Assembly (NCBI GenBank): GCA_035772405.1
Contig: JAYKKM010000472.1
Coordinates: 1,505,501 to 1,569,500, forward strand
Length of the DNA: 64,000 nucleotides
Direction of reading: 5' to 3'
From: Chrysogorgia sp. JL179-B06
Lineage: Eukaryota > Cnidaria > Anthozoa > Scleralcyonacea > Chrysogorgiidae
The notes beneath the pieces are model-generated. The model searched no databases. It saw only the letters and a program-made list of their open reading frames with translations, and was not told the DNA's origin. Both the position numbers and the translations under genes were made by a program. The first letter of the stretch is position 1. Every line of letters begins with the position of its first letter. Below are positions 21,470 through 33,334 of the stretch, in pieces.

Positions 21470-24348
21470 CCAAGACCTCGTCTCCGTTAATATACAGTTT
21501 TGCCATCTCATTAAGTGCCGAGTCACATTGAATGACGGACGGAAGACACCAATCTACTTTCGAACGATTCATAAGCACCCGGGTGCTCTGTCCACCTTCC
21601 ATTTCTTGATTATCCACCACCCTGTAGAACGACGCTGTTCCACTCTTCGCATAAAATATATCAAAAATAAGGCAAAACTCTTGGCCGACAACTGAGTAAA
21701 AGGACGCATCGGTGTACAGAGATTTGATGATAATTTTCTCGTCGAAAAGGACTTAAATCTTCTCACCATTGCTCAATTCCACTTCGAAGACCTCTGAAGG
21801 GTGAATTGTCGTTGTGTGCCCTCCAGGAACTTTGTCACGAACACACCTTCCGGGACAACCAGGTCTTTCAAAGAGAAGTCCCTGTTATCCTGTTATCTTT
21901 GACGGTGATCTTTTTGAAGAAGTTGCAGAAGTGTGTGTGAAACATATCACCCCAGACCACGACGATGAGGACTTTCTTCAGACACCAAAACACAGTGGAT
22001 GACAGCTTGCTGCATATCTCCAAATTATTTTCGCGGATGTGCAGCATCTGTGAGACGTAGGTGGCACATCGTCGAAACACATCTGCGCCAAGCTTGGAAA
22101 ACTTCTTGTTGTCCACTGGGATCCTGTCTTCGGATCGTGCTCCACATAACCGTGCAAAGTCGAAGCATTTTGATAGCATCCGGTTGAGGTCAGAGAAGCT
22201 ATTGTTGTAGCGAACTTCCATCTGGCTGATCACATCTGATCACTGTCGTCTGGTTCACGCACAGTCCAATCTATTGGCACTCCATCATCGTCCCACTAAC
22301 AACAAACCATCCCATCTCCAGATAACTTCAACCATAGCGCTTTTCTCAAATTTCATCGATTCGCTTGCTCAGTCTAGGACAAACATAGGCAGCAGGATCG
22401 TCTTTGTATAATTCGACAATGAAACGTTCAATCCGTCTTTTCACCAAAGGAATATGGGAGCACAACTTCCAGCCAGGATACCATTCAGCCTGTGACTTCA
22501 GCATAAGGAGAACCAAGGGCCACAACAAATCGAGAACATCCAGCAAGTCATGGACAAAGTCTTGACCACACAACTTGTAACCAAGCTCTTCTCTATTGTC
22601 ATGGTCTTTGAAGATCTCAATGTACACTTCCGAACTGTCTGAGGTTCTTCAGTGACAAGTAGCTGGAGCTCATAAATCGCTGATGGGCATACGAGTTGGT
22701 CACCCGAAATGGAAGCTTGAGATCCTTTGCTGTGTGACGTGCTACACTGTGCATCTTACCATGGTTGAAAAGTTGGTGGTAAAGTGCCATTCTTTTCAGT
22801 AGGCGATCAACAAAAGACGAATCTTTAAACTCACTGAACACTTTGTCCAGCCAATGCGCAGGGTCCCATTGTACAGGCCACCAAAACCTTTCTTTGCAAG
22901 AGAGGCCATCTTCCAATAGTCGCATGATAGGCTCGTTCATGCCAGCAATGAACGGTTCATTGAGCTATTGGCCATCCATTACTCTTCCTTGCACTTGCAG
23001 AAGGTGATCGTCCTTGATGCCGACGTGCTCATCCAGGTCTTTAAAAATATAGCGGCTGCTAAAGCATCACCTGTACCACCAGTCGCATCAGAGTTGCTAT
23101 ATACCTCCCTAGCGTCCAGGATAATGCCTTCTCCACTACCATTTACCACGGGACAAATAACGGTGACCTGATTGGTGGTGATCCGATGGTTGGTGGACTT
23201 GTCTACTGTAACATAGAAGTGTGGCGGCATTCCCGTGTTTGGAAGAGGGTGGACAGAAAATTGGCGGTTCTTATGTCGATGTAGGCACACGCCGCTTAAA
23301 ACATATCCGGGAACTAAATGTAGTGTGATATGCTGTACATACATGAAAGTTAAACCACTCTCCCCTTCCTCATCCACATCCATCGCAGTGGTCTCTTCTG
23401 GGTCTGCCACATCACGGTCATCAGTCTCATCACCCTCCATCTGCCTTGTACTATAGTGAATATATAAATTCAAACATTAAAATTAGCACAATTTACAATT
23501 TGACAATTTGTAAGTATTAGATATTCTTGTGAAACATGCTTTTGCTGCAATGTTTGTATTGAGAAAGGTCCAAATGTAAGCACTTTAAAACAAAACCAGT
23601 CCAATTGTGTCAATACATGTTTACAACCGACTTTCCAAATACCGGTATTGCTAAAATGTGTAAGACTTAATATATTTATATAGTAGGTAGTATCTCAGGT
23701 CACTATTTGATTAACTGGTTGTGACTCACCTGGGCGCACAAATACGTTTGTACGCCTTCAATGCCTCTGCAGCAAGAGGTGAATCTTCCCGAACAGCATC
23801 GTTAGGAGTCGTCCTTTGACCCTATGGGTTTTTAGGTGATTGTTAAGGGAGGATTTGTTCCCCCTTTTTATCCAAAATTTTCTTTTTCCCTCCTTGAAAC
23901 AAAGCAAGCAAAAGCCCATTGGCGTTTTCTCGTGCCCACTCCTTGCTCGCTTTGGCTCCGGTGCCACTGTTTTCTGCTTGCCAACTCGCTTGAACATGTT
24001 GACAAACTGAGACTCTATAATAAACATTTGTATACATAAAAATTGTCTACATTATCCTTAATACCAGTGGCAGTACTCTGACAAGAAAATTATCTGGGCG
24101 TAATTTGTGTAAAGAAAACCATGATGATAGTTTCTGTGGTATTATTGCTTTACCTTCTTTAGAAATCCTTGCCCACTGCTTTGGTTGAGCCACTGCCCCA
24201 GTTTTTGCACAACCACTACACAGCACTGGTACACCAAACCCTTCTTCATCCTCAGCAGTCGATGTTGAGCAAGGTGGAATGGCATGGCAGGCTTTTTTAC
24301 AAACTTTGCAAAAATGGCTTCCACATTCCTTCTTGCATGAAACACAAA
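21470..24348 (-). pseudogene. KIAA1586-like gene with BED-type zinc finger, broken
   Basis: Exons on the minus strand can be placed in order. The exon at 24154-24348 encodes a Cys-rich VSCKKECGSHFCKVCKKACH segment. The exon at 23730-24006 (ATG at 23997; donor GTGAGT) has a BED-like finger FCLLC...LNNHLKTH and then a frameshift. The large exon begins at 23450 with an acidic stretch, then VDKSTNHRITTNQVTVICPV and YSNSDATGGTGD. Then come WWPVQWDPAHWLDKVFSEFK (near 22880), HSVARHTAKDLKLPFRVTNS, YLSLKNL, DHDNREELGYKLCGQDFVHD, and at 21868-22233 a piece with FDFARLCG...DVFRRCATYVSQ. A further FYRVVDNQEMEGGQS lies near 21600. These are the landmarks of KIAA1586-like, transposon-derived proteins. Frameshifts and stops break the frame several times. 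Function is unknown; the human relative is annotated as a possible SUMO ligase by name only. Confidence 0.65.
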
Positions 24349-24418
24349 CTATACAACAGAAAAAGCAAATATGTATATCAATTTAAGTAAGCTTATTTTT
24401 CAAATCAATTATCACTAT

Positions 24419-24690
24419 CAGGGGTAGTGCTGGACTGCTGGAGGGGTGGGGGCTACAACCCTGCCAGCCCATTAGCCATTTAGCCCTTATCAGGAAAAAA
24501 TTATATTTCATTGGGGAAGACTCTACGGTATGTCTTGTAACAAGTGTAACAATTCTATGTTACCGCAAAGTACCCTCAATAAAAAAGATGCAGGAAATAT
24601 AGTGTCAGAGATTTGAAATTCTAATATTTTCTCAGGGGCGTATGATTCTGAACACAACACCCCAAGGTTGAATTTCTGGCGCCACCCCTG
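24419..24690. mobile_element. hAT-type MITE with 8-bp TSD
   Basis: A 272-bp element flanked by ATCACTAT at 24411-24418 and 24691-24698. Ends read CAGGGGTAGTGCTGG and, complemented, CAGGGGTGGCGCCAG. Non-coding. The length, CAGGG start and 8-bp duplication fit a non-autonomous hAT element. Confidence 0.85.
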
Positions 24691-24699
24691 ATCACTATT

Positions 24700-25794
24700 A
24701 TGATCATTCTATTTACGCAATTATGCTTATTATTGTAAAGTGCATCTGTTGTAAATCTGGATGTAATATCACTATTTTAAAGTACAAGAGAAATCCAGTC
24801 ATTAAGTTATCAATAATCCTCAGTCACTGTCCAGTCTGTCCTCAACCAATAGCCATAAGTCATTGTCTCATTGATTGATTATTCATTGTTGTCTTTGTCT
24901 CAGGATTATAATTAACTCATTAACTGAATTAACGTTATTAACTGAACAAGAGTCAACTGTTGATTCATTTGATTGTAAATGTATAATGATTAATGAAAGC
25001 TGAAAACAGTGAAAAGTATAGGTCCTACTATTAACTAAGCCATTGAAATTGATTCTATATTTCAATAAACATTTTATAGTATCCAAATATTAAAAAAGAT
25101 ATACTAAAACGAGTTACACGCCGCCACACCAAGGCGGCAACGTGGTGCGATTGTGGCGTCTCGCCATTCATGTTTTTTTAAGTATTTGTAGCACATCCTA
25201 CGGCGTTTACATGTTCAGTCTTTTCGTCTAGGTATTCCATAGTTATAAAAGGTAAAAAGACTTTCTAAAACTAAAAATTTGTGACGAAATTTCTGAATCG
25301 CCTGAGTATATATATATATAACAGTGTGTTCAGACATGAGTCGGAGTCGCGATATAAATTTCCATAAAACGCAAACAAAAATACAATCACTACGAACACT
25401 ACATACACTCACCTCGCAAAATTGAACGCCCAAAGTCTCTTGAACGTCTCAAGACGTTAGAATTCCACAGTAAAAAATACTCAATAGCAGCTTGTCACTT
25501 CGAAGTATCGATGTTCGCCTTGAAAAGTCAAACCGAAAGAGCGCGATACGGCGAAAAATTTATAATTTGCCAATCAGCGAAGATCAGATTTCTCAATGGC
25601 AAATTTCTATTGGCTAAGCCCACCAAATCGGAAGTAAATTGTCATTAAATGCGGCACATGAGGTGCCTTTGGCAACTCTAATGTTATTGTTGTCTGCAGC
25701 ACTTCCAGCGCATTGAAATTCGCGGTTAGTGTCGCGTGCCTTTCTCAGTTTCGCGAACGTTTCTCGAGTCGCGCGCGCTTTCCCATGACAAGAT
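24700..25794. other. No recognised gene
   Basis: AT-rich with a short (TA)n run near 25305. A plus-strand segment near 25480-25510 reads like AACHFE..MF, a THAP-finger echo, but no upstream C-C pair is present. Confidence 0.4.
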
Positions 25795-26193
25795 GAGCCC
25801 GGAGAAAGTGTGTAATTTTGCGCTTTGTGCATTGTGGTGACTGTCCCATGATGCCTTGCGGTCAACCTCGAAAAACTAGCTATCGACCAGCCTGCGACAA
25901 GATAATCTTTGAGAAATTTAACTCAGATTGTTATGTAACTCGGTGCTGAAACAGAGGATATATTCAAGTTTTGTATTCAGGCGAACTATTCTTGGATTTA
26001 AAACTATTCATTTTCTTCTTCCAAAATAGAATTTCGTTTCAAATAAATCAAAATATTTATCGCTTGCTTTGAATAAAAACGAGTTCGCTTGTAAGCATAG
26101 AAACAACCTCGTTAATCAACCAATCACAGTAAAGTATCTATGAACACATCCCGTCACACTTTGCGAGCATAAATTACACACTTTCTCCGGGCG
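25795..26193. mobile_element. MITE-like element with 22-bp terminal inverted repeats
   Basis: GCCCGGAGAAAGTGTGTAAT at 25795-25816 is repeated in inverted orientation at about 26172-26193. The interior is non-coding. No target duplication is evident, so the ends may lie slightly outside the repeat. Confidence 0.6.
25839..25861 (+). promoter_or_regulatory. ZNF143/Staf-like binding-site match
   Basis: TCCCATGATGCCTTGCGG (about 25844-25861) closely follows the SBS consensus TCCCAnnATGCnnnGCG known for ZNF143/Staf sites in animal promoters. It lies inside the inverted-repeat element 25795-26193. No confirmed first exon is adjacent, so a promoter role is only a suggestion. Confidence 0.3.
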
Positions 26194-26247
26194 CGTTTAC
26201 CGCACACGTTCACGCTTTGCTGCGTCCTGACGCGCATTTTGTCCGAA

Positions 26248-26277
26248 ATTGCGCAACCTAGATCTAGGTTGCGCAAT
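26248..26277. repeat. Perfect 30-bp palindrome
   Basis: The half-site ATTGCGCAACCTAGA is followed directly by its complement with no spacer. It lies next to GACTGGAAAGTTTG (minus strand, about 26280-26297), the same word found near 19489, where the following bases also contain a CGACCTAGAT-like segment. Confidence 0.85.
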
Positions 26278-26699
26278 ACAAACTTTCCAGTCTGAGCCTT
26301 CTCGGACTTTGTTCACCTTTTGCGGCGTAACGAATGTTCTGACTAAGTCCTCAGGTAAGTTGCTTTCTTGTTCTGCAGTGTTTTCCAGCAATCCAAGTGG
26401 CGATGACGTAAGTGGCGATGACTCGTTACCCCCCTACATATATGGTTGTCATGTCAATTGTTGGGAGGTCATTGTTTGTGTTTTGTTTGGATCACTTGTC
26501 TCGAATGAAGATAGTGTTGTTACATCACTGATTTCAGGCACCAGGTTGACTGAGCTGTTCAACTGTTATATAAATTGAATAAAAAAACAGAAGCTTTCAT
26601 ACCTGCCAGGTTATGCAGCAAATATCTGTTGCACATTGTGAAATATAAGGGCCTGTCAAACGCCAACGTTTGAAACGGGCCTATAATAAATACTGTAGA

Positions 26700-27527
26700 A
26701 CATTCACAGATAAGAAAGAAGAACAAGCCTCGATGGATTCTAGCTGCTTCTCTATTCTTGACAACACTACCATCGTTGAATATTGGATTTCCTTTATCGT
26801 CTAAACGATTAGCCCTACAAACTGCATTGGGTGAATTAGATATATAATATAACATAGAACAATTTAATACTTACCTTGGTCAAGTTCTCGGCAACAAGGA
26901 ATTTCTTTCTAATTCACCAATTTGTCGGGTTAAGTTTTTGCACTCCAATGTCTTAGGCGGCGCAGCTGCTCTTCATTCTGGTTTACACAGGTCGACGATT
27001 GAAGATCGGGCAACACAGCTTGGAGTGTAAGCTCTTTCATTCCCTTCACTTTTGTTTTTATTTTTGAATATTCTCCCTTCCAAATTTCTTTTCTTTCTGC
27101 TTGTTTAGTAAAAACTGCTAATAAGCATCTTTGCCAGTACGGTGCAGGGCGTTTTGTCTTGCCTCTGTCGGAAATGTATTAAAATTAGAAGTTACCATTA
27201 TGTTTCTGAAAAAGCTGTAGCGAAATATCCCCCCAAAAACATAGAAAAGAACATAGCCAGTTGAGGCTTTTAAAGAACAGACCATTTTTTTACCTTTCCC
27301 TTTTCTTTTAGTTCCCACTTTTCTGCTACTTCAGCATTGTACCAACGGCTTACAAATTTTACTTTGACAAGGTCACCTTGTTTGAGTGGAGCGTATTGTT
27401 CTTTCTTGCCGGCGTCTCTCTTGGCCCAGTGAACGCTATCCCTCCATTTACAATTCGTTTTCCAAATAAGTTTCACATTATCGTTCACATACATGATTTT
27501 CGCCAACCGACTAAAGTGCCTTGACAA
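26700..27527 (-). CDS. Unrecognised multi-exon gene fragment (coiled coil, Tudor-like piece)
   Basis: The exon at about 27299-27520 encodes a basic segment with WKTNCKWRDSVHWAKRD and then GDLVKVKFVSRWYNAEVAEK. This resembles a small beta-barrel (Tudor- or BEN-protein-like N-terminal) domain and ends at a GTAAAA donor. Downstream on the minus strand, about 27030-26873 reads in mixed frames as a coiled-coil-like KNLTRQIGELERN segment before a GTAAGT donor. An acceptor AATGCAG then opens about 26822-26700, with VVLSRIEKQLESIE in one frame. The parts could be one gene with a charged, coiled-coil protein, perhaps related to cnidarian BEN-domain proteins, but phases do not line up cleanly. Confidence 0.3.
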
Positions 27528-27974
27528 TCAATACTGAATCTAACTAAATTAAACCTCCCTAAAAAGAAGACAGCTAAGCCAAATAGCGTCAATCTTACGT
27601 CACAACTCACTTAGACCTCCCTTTGTGCCGATTCAGATAGAAAAATAAACCTATTGAATTTCATTCACATGTATTTCGAAATAATGCCGTTTTATAGTTT
27701 GGATATCGTGCCAGCCACTTAAAATATATAAAAGGATCAAGTTAAATTATGTTTACATGTTTTCCCAATTTCCGCACCAATTTCTTTACTAATATTCAAC
27801 TAAATATAAAAACATGTTCGTCTTTAAATCTTTAATATGTGTTCATTGGTTGGCACTCGATCGATCAGTTTGTTGGTCACAGTTCCTGTCTGACTTGCAA
27901 AACTGCCTAATTTCGTTGAATTAATTATGTGGATTAATTATAGGAGGAAGGTCAGGAAAAGGTAAAACAATTTT

Positions 27975-28430
27975 GTCCCTCAGAATGTTAACTTTTTTCC
28001 TGAGAGTTTACGAATTCTTTATAATAAACAATTCCCGGCTTCTCCTTGGAAAAACGGAAATTGCAGTGCTTTTTTATCTGGGCAATCTTTTTGAAATACT
28101 GACCAAGATAACTGGCCCAATCATACATGGGATCGTGGGTTCCAACCAATTGAACGTGAGTTCCAACCAATTGAACCTTGTTCACTCCAGCTATACTATA
28201 GGTTTCCACAACATTGGCCATTTCGTATATGACAAGGTGTAGGTAGCTCTGAATGCTTTTTTTAACATTACGAAGCAACGAACCAGGCCAAACTTGGAAT
28301 AAATAAGGAATAAATAATGAACATGCGAAGGGTTATTTATAACCCTCCACAAAAATTTGTTTTTGTTTTGCCCACCACAGTTGTCTGCGTGTAAATGGAT
28401 CACCAGCATGGTTCTTTATTTGAAACCGAT
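27975..28430 (-). pseudogene. DUF7869-like transposase-type domain, broken
   Basis: The minus strand encodes HLHADNCGGQNKNKFLW near 28400-28355, the signature 'HADNCxGQNKN' of DUF7869-type proteins. Next comes GLVRCFVMLKKAFRATYTLS, and after a frameshift YDWASYLGQYFKKI...FSKEKPGIVYYKEFVNSQEK with a stop near 27985. This order matches the second half of these cnidarian multi-copy proteins, presumed to derive from a DDE-type transposase. An internal 19-bp tandem duplication (CAATTGGTTGGAAC type, about 28140-28180) is present. Confidence 0.6.
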
Positions 28431-30039
28431 CAGCTAAATTAGACCTGTTGATAAGAACTCCATATTCATAACCAATAACCTCCTGCATATGTCCTGCCTT
28501 GTCCCCCAACTCATGTTTCCAACTGGACTTTTCTCTTTTCCAACTGCAGTATATTCTTTTTTCAGCAATGCAGCTGCTTTCATAGCCCATTGCTAACCTT
28601 TCTTTTTGTCTCCTTTTCAAGGATTGTCGGTTCGCATAACATCTATGTAGTAAAATAATTTGTTTACTAATTTGTGTATAATGGTATCCATTTTTTGCCC
28701 CATTTAAGGACAGTATGAGATACTTTTTGATAACTTAAAATGTGATTATAGCATACACAGACCCTCTGAGCTCACATCATATACAAACCATCTCCATTGT
28801 ATTGAAATAGTCTTGGGCTAAACCAAAGAAAATATTTATCTAAAATGAAATAGTCTTATGCTACATGTATTTCTTAGCAATTTTCACACTGCACAACTCC
28901 CCTTCAACCCCCAGAATATAAGTTTTCGCAACATTTGAGAATTACCAACTATATACAGTGTACCATATAAATGAAGTCATTTTGCATTCTTTTTCTACTG
29001 CATGCTTTGCTTTTCTATAATAATCCCTTATTTCATTCTTTCTTCAGAAAATATTGTATGTCTTCTCACACATTGTATGTCTTCTCGAACGAGGGATTAA
29101 TTTCTTTGTAAATTTTCAAAGCTATCTTGGATGCTTCATGTTGGGTACATTTGCCTGATGATGTTTCTGGCAACCATTTACCAATATCTTTAGCTACTGC
29201 TGCAGCTACTGCCAATAGGGCTCTAGAGCCCACAAATCGTACTGACTTCACAAAGAATTAGGGGCATCACCAAATCGGTTCAGGCAAGCATTGCAGCTAT
29301 TGAATCGATATAGCCAACTCGGCCAACATACAATTCTAATAAATGAATTCGAAATTTTATGCATTTTCAAATCTATCTGACCTCACGAAATCTGTCAAAT
29401 CATATATTGTATCATGTTACATTTGGTGAGAATACGGCGTACCATTCAATTATATTGGTTTCTCCCACTATATGTAACTAACGTAACGTGTTTTCGGATC
29501 ATGCAAACTGCTGCCATTCGAAAATTTCTTTGAATCATATGGCAGTACAGGTAAGTTTAATAAACCAGTGTACTCTCGTATTAAAGTTTTTGTTATATCA
29601 CGATTTTATATATTATCATACAAGCCGACGAAATAAGTAATCATATTTTTTTTATAATTGACGATAATAATAATGATGATGTATTAGGAGCATTATACAA
29701 TAGTCTCAATGCCCTTACAACAATATTGTTAAGTCTTTCCTGACAGGCTGAAAAACATCCAAAATTGAACCACCTCTGTTCTATTGACATCTCTTGAAAT
29801 AACCATTACTGTTGCGAAAGCTATACATTTTCTGAAAGCCCAATAAACCGGCTTTTACTTGTGCTTTTAAATTTCCCAAACAAAACACATTATGTTAATA
29901 TAAATTAGCATTAATTATCATAAATCAAGTTGAAAAATTTACATTTTTCTAGGAAAGGCCATCTTGCACGCCCGCGTAGTATCTTGAAAACTCAAAATGC
30001 CACCAATCGCAGAGTTGTTTATGAAATCAAATCAAACTT
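28431..30039. other. No recognised gene
   Basis: Upstream part of the DUF7869-like region (to about 28620) is too degraded to read. A 62-codon minus frame at 29066-29251 (KDIGKWLPETSSGKCT) matches nothing I know. The remainder is AT-rich. Confidence 0.4.
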
Positions 30040-30177
30040 GGCGTGTGCGTGGATCTCATGTTCCTGGTGCTTGTCGAATTTCAATTTTTAATCTTGTGTT
30101 ACCGTGTGCAGTGTTTTTCGATTGACGACTTTGCGGGTCTTCTACGACCCATTTTGACTGGGCCGGTCAGCAAAGAG
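30040..30177 (-). repeat. TTAA-flanked non-autonomous DNA-element end, copy 1
   Basis: Read on the minus strand from the TTAA at 30178-30181 the element starts CTCTTTGCTGACCGGCCCAG, then a small hairpin GGGTCGTAGAAGACCC. The same end occurs at 37908 with several substitutions. TTAA plus CTCTTT ends suggest piggyBac-like or Kolobok-like MITEs; the other end was not located. Confidence 0.5.
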
Positions 30178-30634
30178 TTAATGTTACTAAAACTAATGTT
30201 AATAAAACTAATTACAGATAATACAGTATACTAGAAAAAGTTCAATATAAATTATTATAATATGCATGAGTCAATTCCAAGTGTGACTATTCCCCTCAGA
30301 AAATACCCAGGCATGTATCATTTCACAAATGGCATTTATCTTTTCCAGTAGACTCATCATATTGCCTGATCCAATAGATTCACTATACCGACCTTGGTAC
30401 TCTACATAGCAATGTGTAAGCCAAATCCCCATATATGGTTCCCCAGGGGGTGGTTACACTTGGAATTCATTCATGCATTATATGCTTATTAGAAAACCAA
30501 TATGAGATGAGGGAATATAGCTATGTAATTATGTATTTTCTTAAACTAAACTAAGGAATAAATGTTAATGTAAAGATAATTATAATAAATGTTAATGTGA
30601 AGATATATTTAGCAAGGGCCATTCAAATGGTAGC

Positions 30635-31320
30635 AAACATGCAAAAGACACCTACTGCTCATTTTACCAGCAGCGAATTCTTCCCAATATTTAAATATAT
30701 TGCCTGCAAGTTTGACGTTTCAGCCGCACTTATATTCTTGGTGCAACAGATTAATTACCAAGTACATAGGAATATTTGCTCGTCCTGCATGATGATTTAA
30801 CCGCCTATGCCAGCTTTCAACATCATTGTTCGTGCGGACCCTGTGACGAAAAACACTCCACCGCTTGGGAACCGACAAGGTTGACTCTATCCAGGTTGTT
30901 TGGACATATTCAACCAAGCTCTGCAGAGGTGGTGAGGTTGCCAAATATTTGAGCTCATTAAACATAGTTACAATGTGTTCGTGTGGGAGGAAAGGTAGAG
31001 CCATAATTCGCCGTATGTATCTGTGTACAGAGGCCAGTCTGAGTGCTTGCACTTCTCTCCAGATAGCTTGGCTCATGTGGAACACACACCCTTGAATCAG
31101 TGCATCAGGAAAGACATTCTCAACAGCCTTCCATAACGGTGCCTCGAAATCTGCCACAACACATTTAAGCATGATCTGCTGGGGTAATAGGTTGCGAATA
31201 GCACTCAACACCCATTTATAATCAACTTGTTTTATATCACCATTCTGTTTTACAAACGAATGGATTGAATACAATTGGGAGAATGGAGCGCTGACCACCT
31301 TGAAGGTGCCGTCCATATAC
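30635..31320 (-). pseudogene. MULE (Mutator-like) transposase domain
   Basis: A strong acceptor (TTGTTTAACAG) opens the exon at 31320. The protein then reads RYMDGTFKVVSAPFSQLYSI (first catalytic Asp in DGTF), VKQNGDIKQV, LKCVVADFEAPLWKAV (second Asp), ALIQGCVFHMSQAIWREVQ (C-x-F-H box), LPFLPHEHIVTMFNEL, and WSVFRHRVRTNNDVESWH with RLN. These are the hallmarks of the MULE DDE domain. The frame stops at 30720; further family-like sequence (FKYWEEFAAGKMS) continues to about 30640 in other frames. The long intact stretch (about 200 codons) suggests a fairly young copy. Confidence 0.8.
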
Positions 31321-31929
31321 CTGTTAAACAATAATAGGCACATAAATACATATGCACTGTTAATGTGCATTTAGAATATACATGTAACATTTCAAACAGG
31401 ACCATCCCCCCTTCCGCCGCCTATGTGTGACATTTACTAATTATTGTACGTTTTTGATATACAAGTACTGATGTTAAAATAAGAGAAAAGTTGGGACTTG
31501 GAGTCACCAAACTTGAGATATGACAAATGCTTTACTACTCAAAGACAACAAAACAAAGTTTTATCCATTACATTATTACGGTGTTAATATCATGGCAAAA
31601 TGTGGAAAGACTTTGGAACTTATAAAACTGAAGATTTTTTGAATCCACCAAGGAATTATGGCATAATGTTAAACTTTGACTATTTTCAATATTCACAAAG
31701 ATTTAAATGTAAAATGTAATTGTTGTTCGGATAATTCCCTCCATGAATCGTGAAGCTAAAAATTAAATGAATTTCTCAAACCAATTATTGCTGAACTGAA
31801 TGTTCTATGGAAAGGATTGTGACATGCATCTTACATAAAGTCTCAGTGTGGTGCCGCTCATGTTTAGGGCAGCCTTCTTGTGCACATCTGACATTCCAGC
31901 ATCTAGAAAGTTGTGGTTGAAAGGACACA
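31321..31929. other. No recognised gene
   Basis: AT-rich interval upstream of the MULE exon (minus sense) and before the plus-strand CACTA remnant. No other MULE exon, such as a zinc-finger N-terminus, could be named. Confidence 0.45.
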
Positions 31930-33334
31930 GTGCACACCTTGGATGCTCTAAATGTAAAAAAGTGTGAGAAAAGGGATTATTCTGGCTATGATTGGGAAAA
32001 CTGGGTGTTCAGAACAAACTCAGACCATAGGAGTGCCAAAAAGCTTCAACGTTTCAAAATTCAGGCACAAATCAAACTATCTACAAAAGTCGGTATTAAT
32101 TTCTACAGTGTGCTGCTGGAATGGGATTTGCGGTATTTTGAGCATTGGGTCTATAGCACAAAACCATGGTTGCTACACTGCAGAGCAATGGAAGAACTGG
32201 ACCCTAGTATATTGCTTATATGCCCTTAAGGATATACCACATGCTTTTCATTGAAACTGCTGGCAGACGTTTGTTTTAGCATGCAAATATATTTGCAAAC
32301 CAGTTCTTACTCAAGAAGACATAATAATCAGGGCAGATGGTAAGCTTGTTAAATTTTGAAAAACTTTTCAAGCTCTTTATGGAAACAAAGCAACAACTCC
32401 CAATATGCACCTGCATTCCATCTTAAAGATGTAATTTTTGACTATGGACCCATTCATAGTTTTTGGTGTTTTAGTTTTAAACGCTATAATGGTATTATTG
32501 GAAGTATTACAAACAATAGATCTATTGAGCTACAACTGGGAAAAATATATGAGAGAAATGTCTCAGGACTGCTTGGTTACAAAGGAGTGAAACAACAACC
32601 GTTCTCCTGTGACTTGGTAATATTTCACTACCTGAAATGTTTAAACCATACTTTGGTGACATCATAGCTTCGCTGGAGAACAATGTGGACAATATATGTC
32701 AATTGGGAACTGAAACATTTTCCAATTCACTGGAATATTTTGAAATTGCTGAAAAGATGCCACTAAATACAATTGGAATACTTGTGTGTTATGTCTCTCC
32801 CACCACTCAACAAGGAAAGTATGTTGGATGATGACATCCATATTCTACTTCAAAGTGATGTTTCCTGTTTTAGACATTCAGCAAGAGCAATTAAGTAGGA
32901 CAATAAGAAAATATGGAACAGCGAAAGTGTTCAAATGTCAACTTGGATAAAAAATGGCACATTGGAGTAAATGATCAACAGGGATTGTTGCATCATGGCC
33001 GAGCAGAGATGGCAGCATTGACCAAGATATGATTAAACAAGAATTTGGTATGGTTGACTTTTATTTTTCACGCACAGTTATGATTAATGGAGTTTGTCAG
33101 AAGAACATCTTTGCTTGTGTAACCTGGTGTCTTCCCACAAATGATGGTCCATTTGGAAATCTTAACCCTCTTGATGTTGCTGACAAGACCATATTCCCAG
33201 CTGGAACCTCAAGGTTCTTGCCTGTCCAGCGCATCTCAACAAAGTGTGATTTTGTCATCACAAAGCATGAAGGTCAAAATAAATATGGTGAGACAATTTC
33301 ATTCATAATACCATTTCCAATCAATTTTACTTAG
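31930..33334 (+). pseudogene. CACTA/EnSpm-like transposase (DUF4218 type), second lineage
   Basis: Plus-strand frames give, in order, GCYTAEQWKNWTLVYCLYAL (about 32185-32230), WQTFVLACKYICKPVLTQED (about 32262-32320), NMHLHSILKDVIFDYGPIHS and FWCFSFKRYNGIIG (about 32405-32495), then the C-terminal IFPAGTSRFLPVQRI (about 33190-33245). This is the DUF4218-containing C-terminal half of CACTA-type transposases with its 'PVxxFW.FSFERxNG' core and 'F.PVQRI' tail. Stops and frameshifts occur between the blocks. It is unspliced here, unlike the differently diverged copy on the minus strand at 8.2-10.8 kb. Confidence 0.7.

Noticed and set aside
25470..25520. THAP-finger-like AACHFE segment
   Set aside because: Only the second half of the motif is present; no upstream Cys pair.
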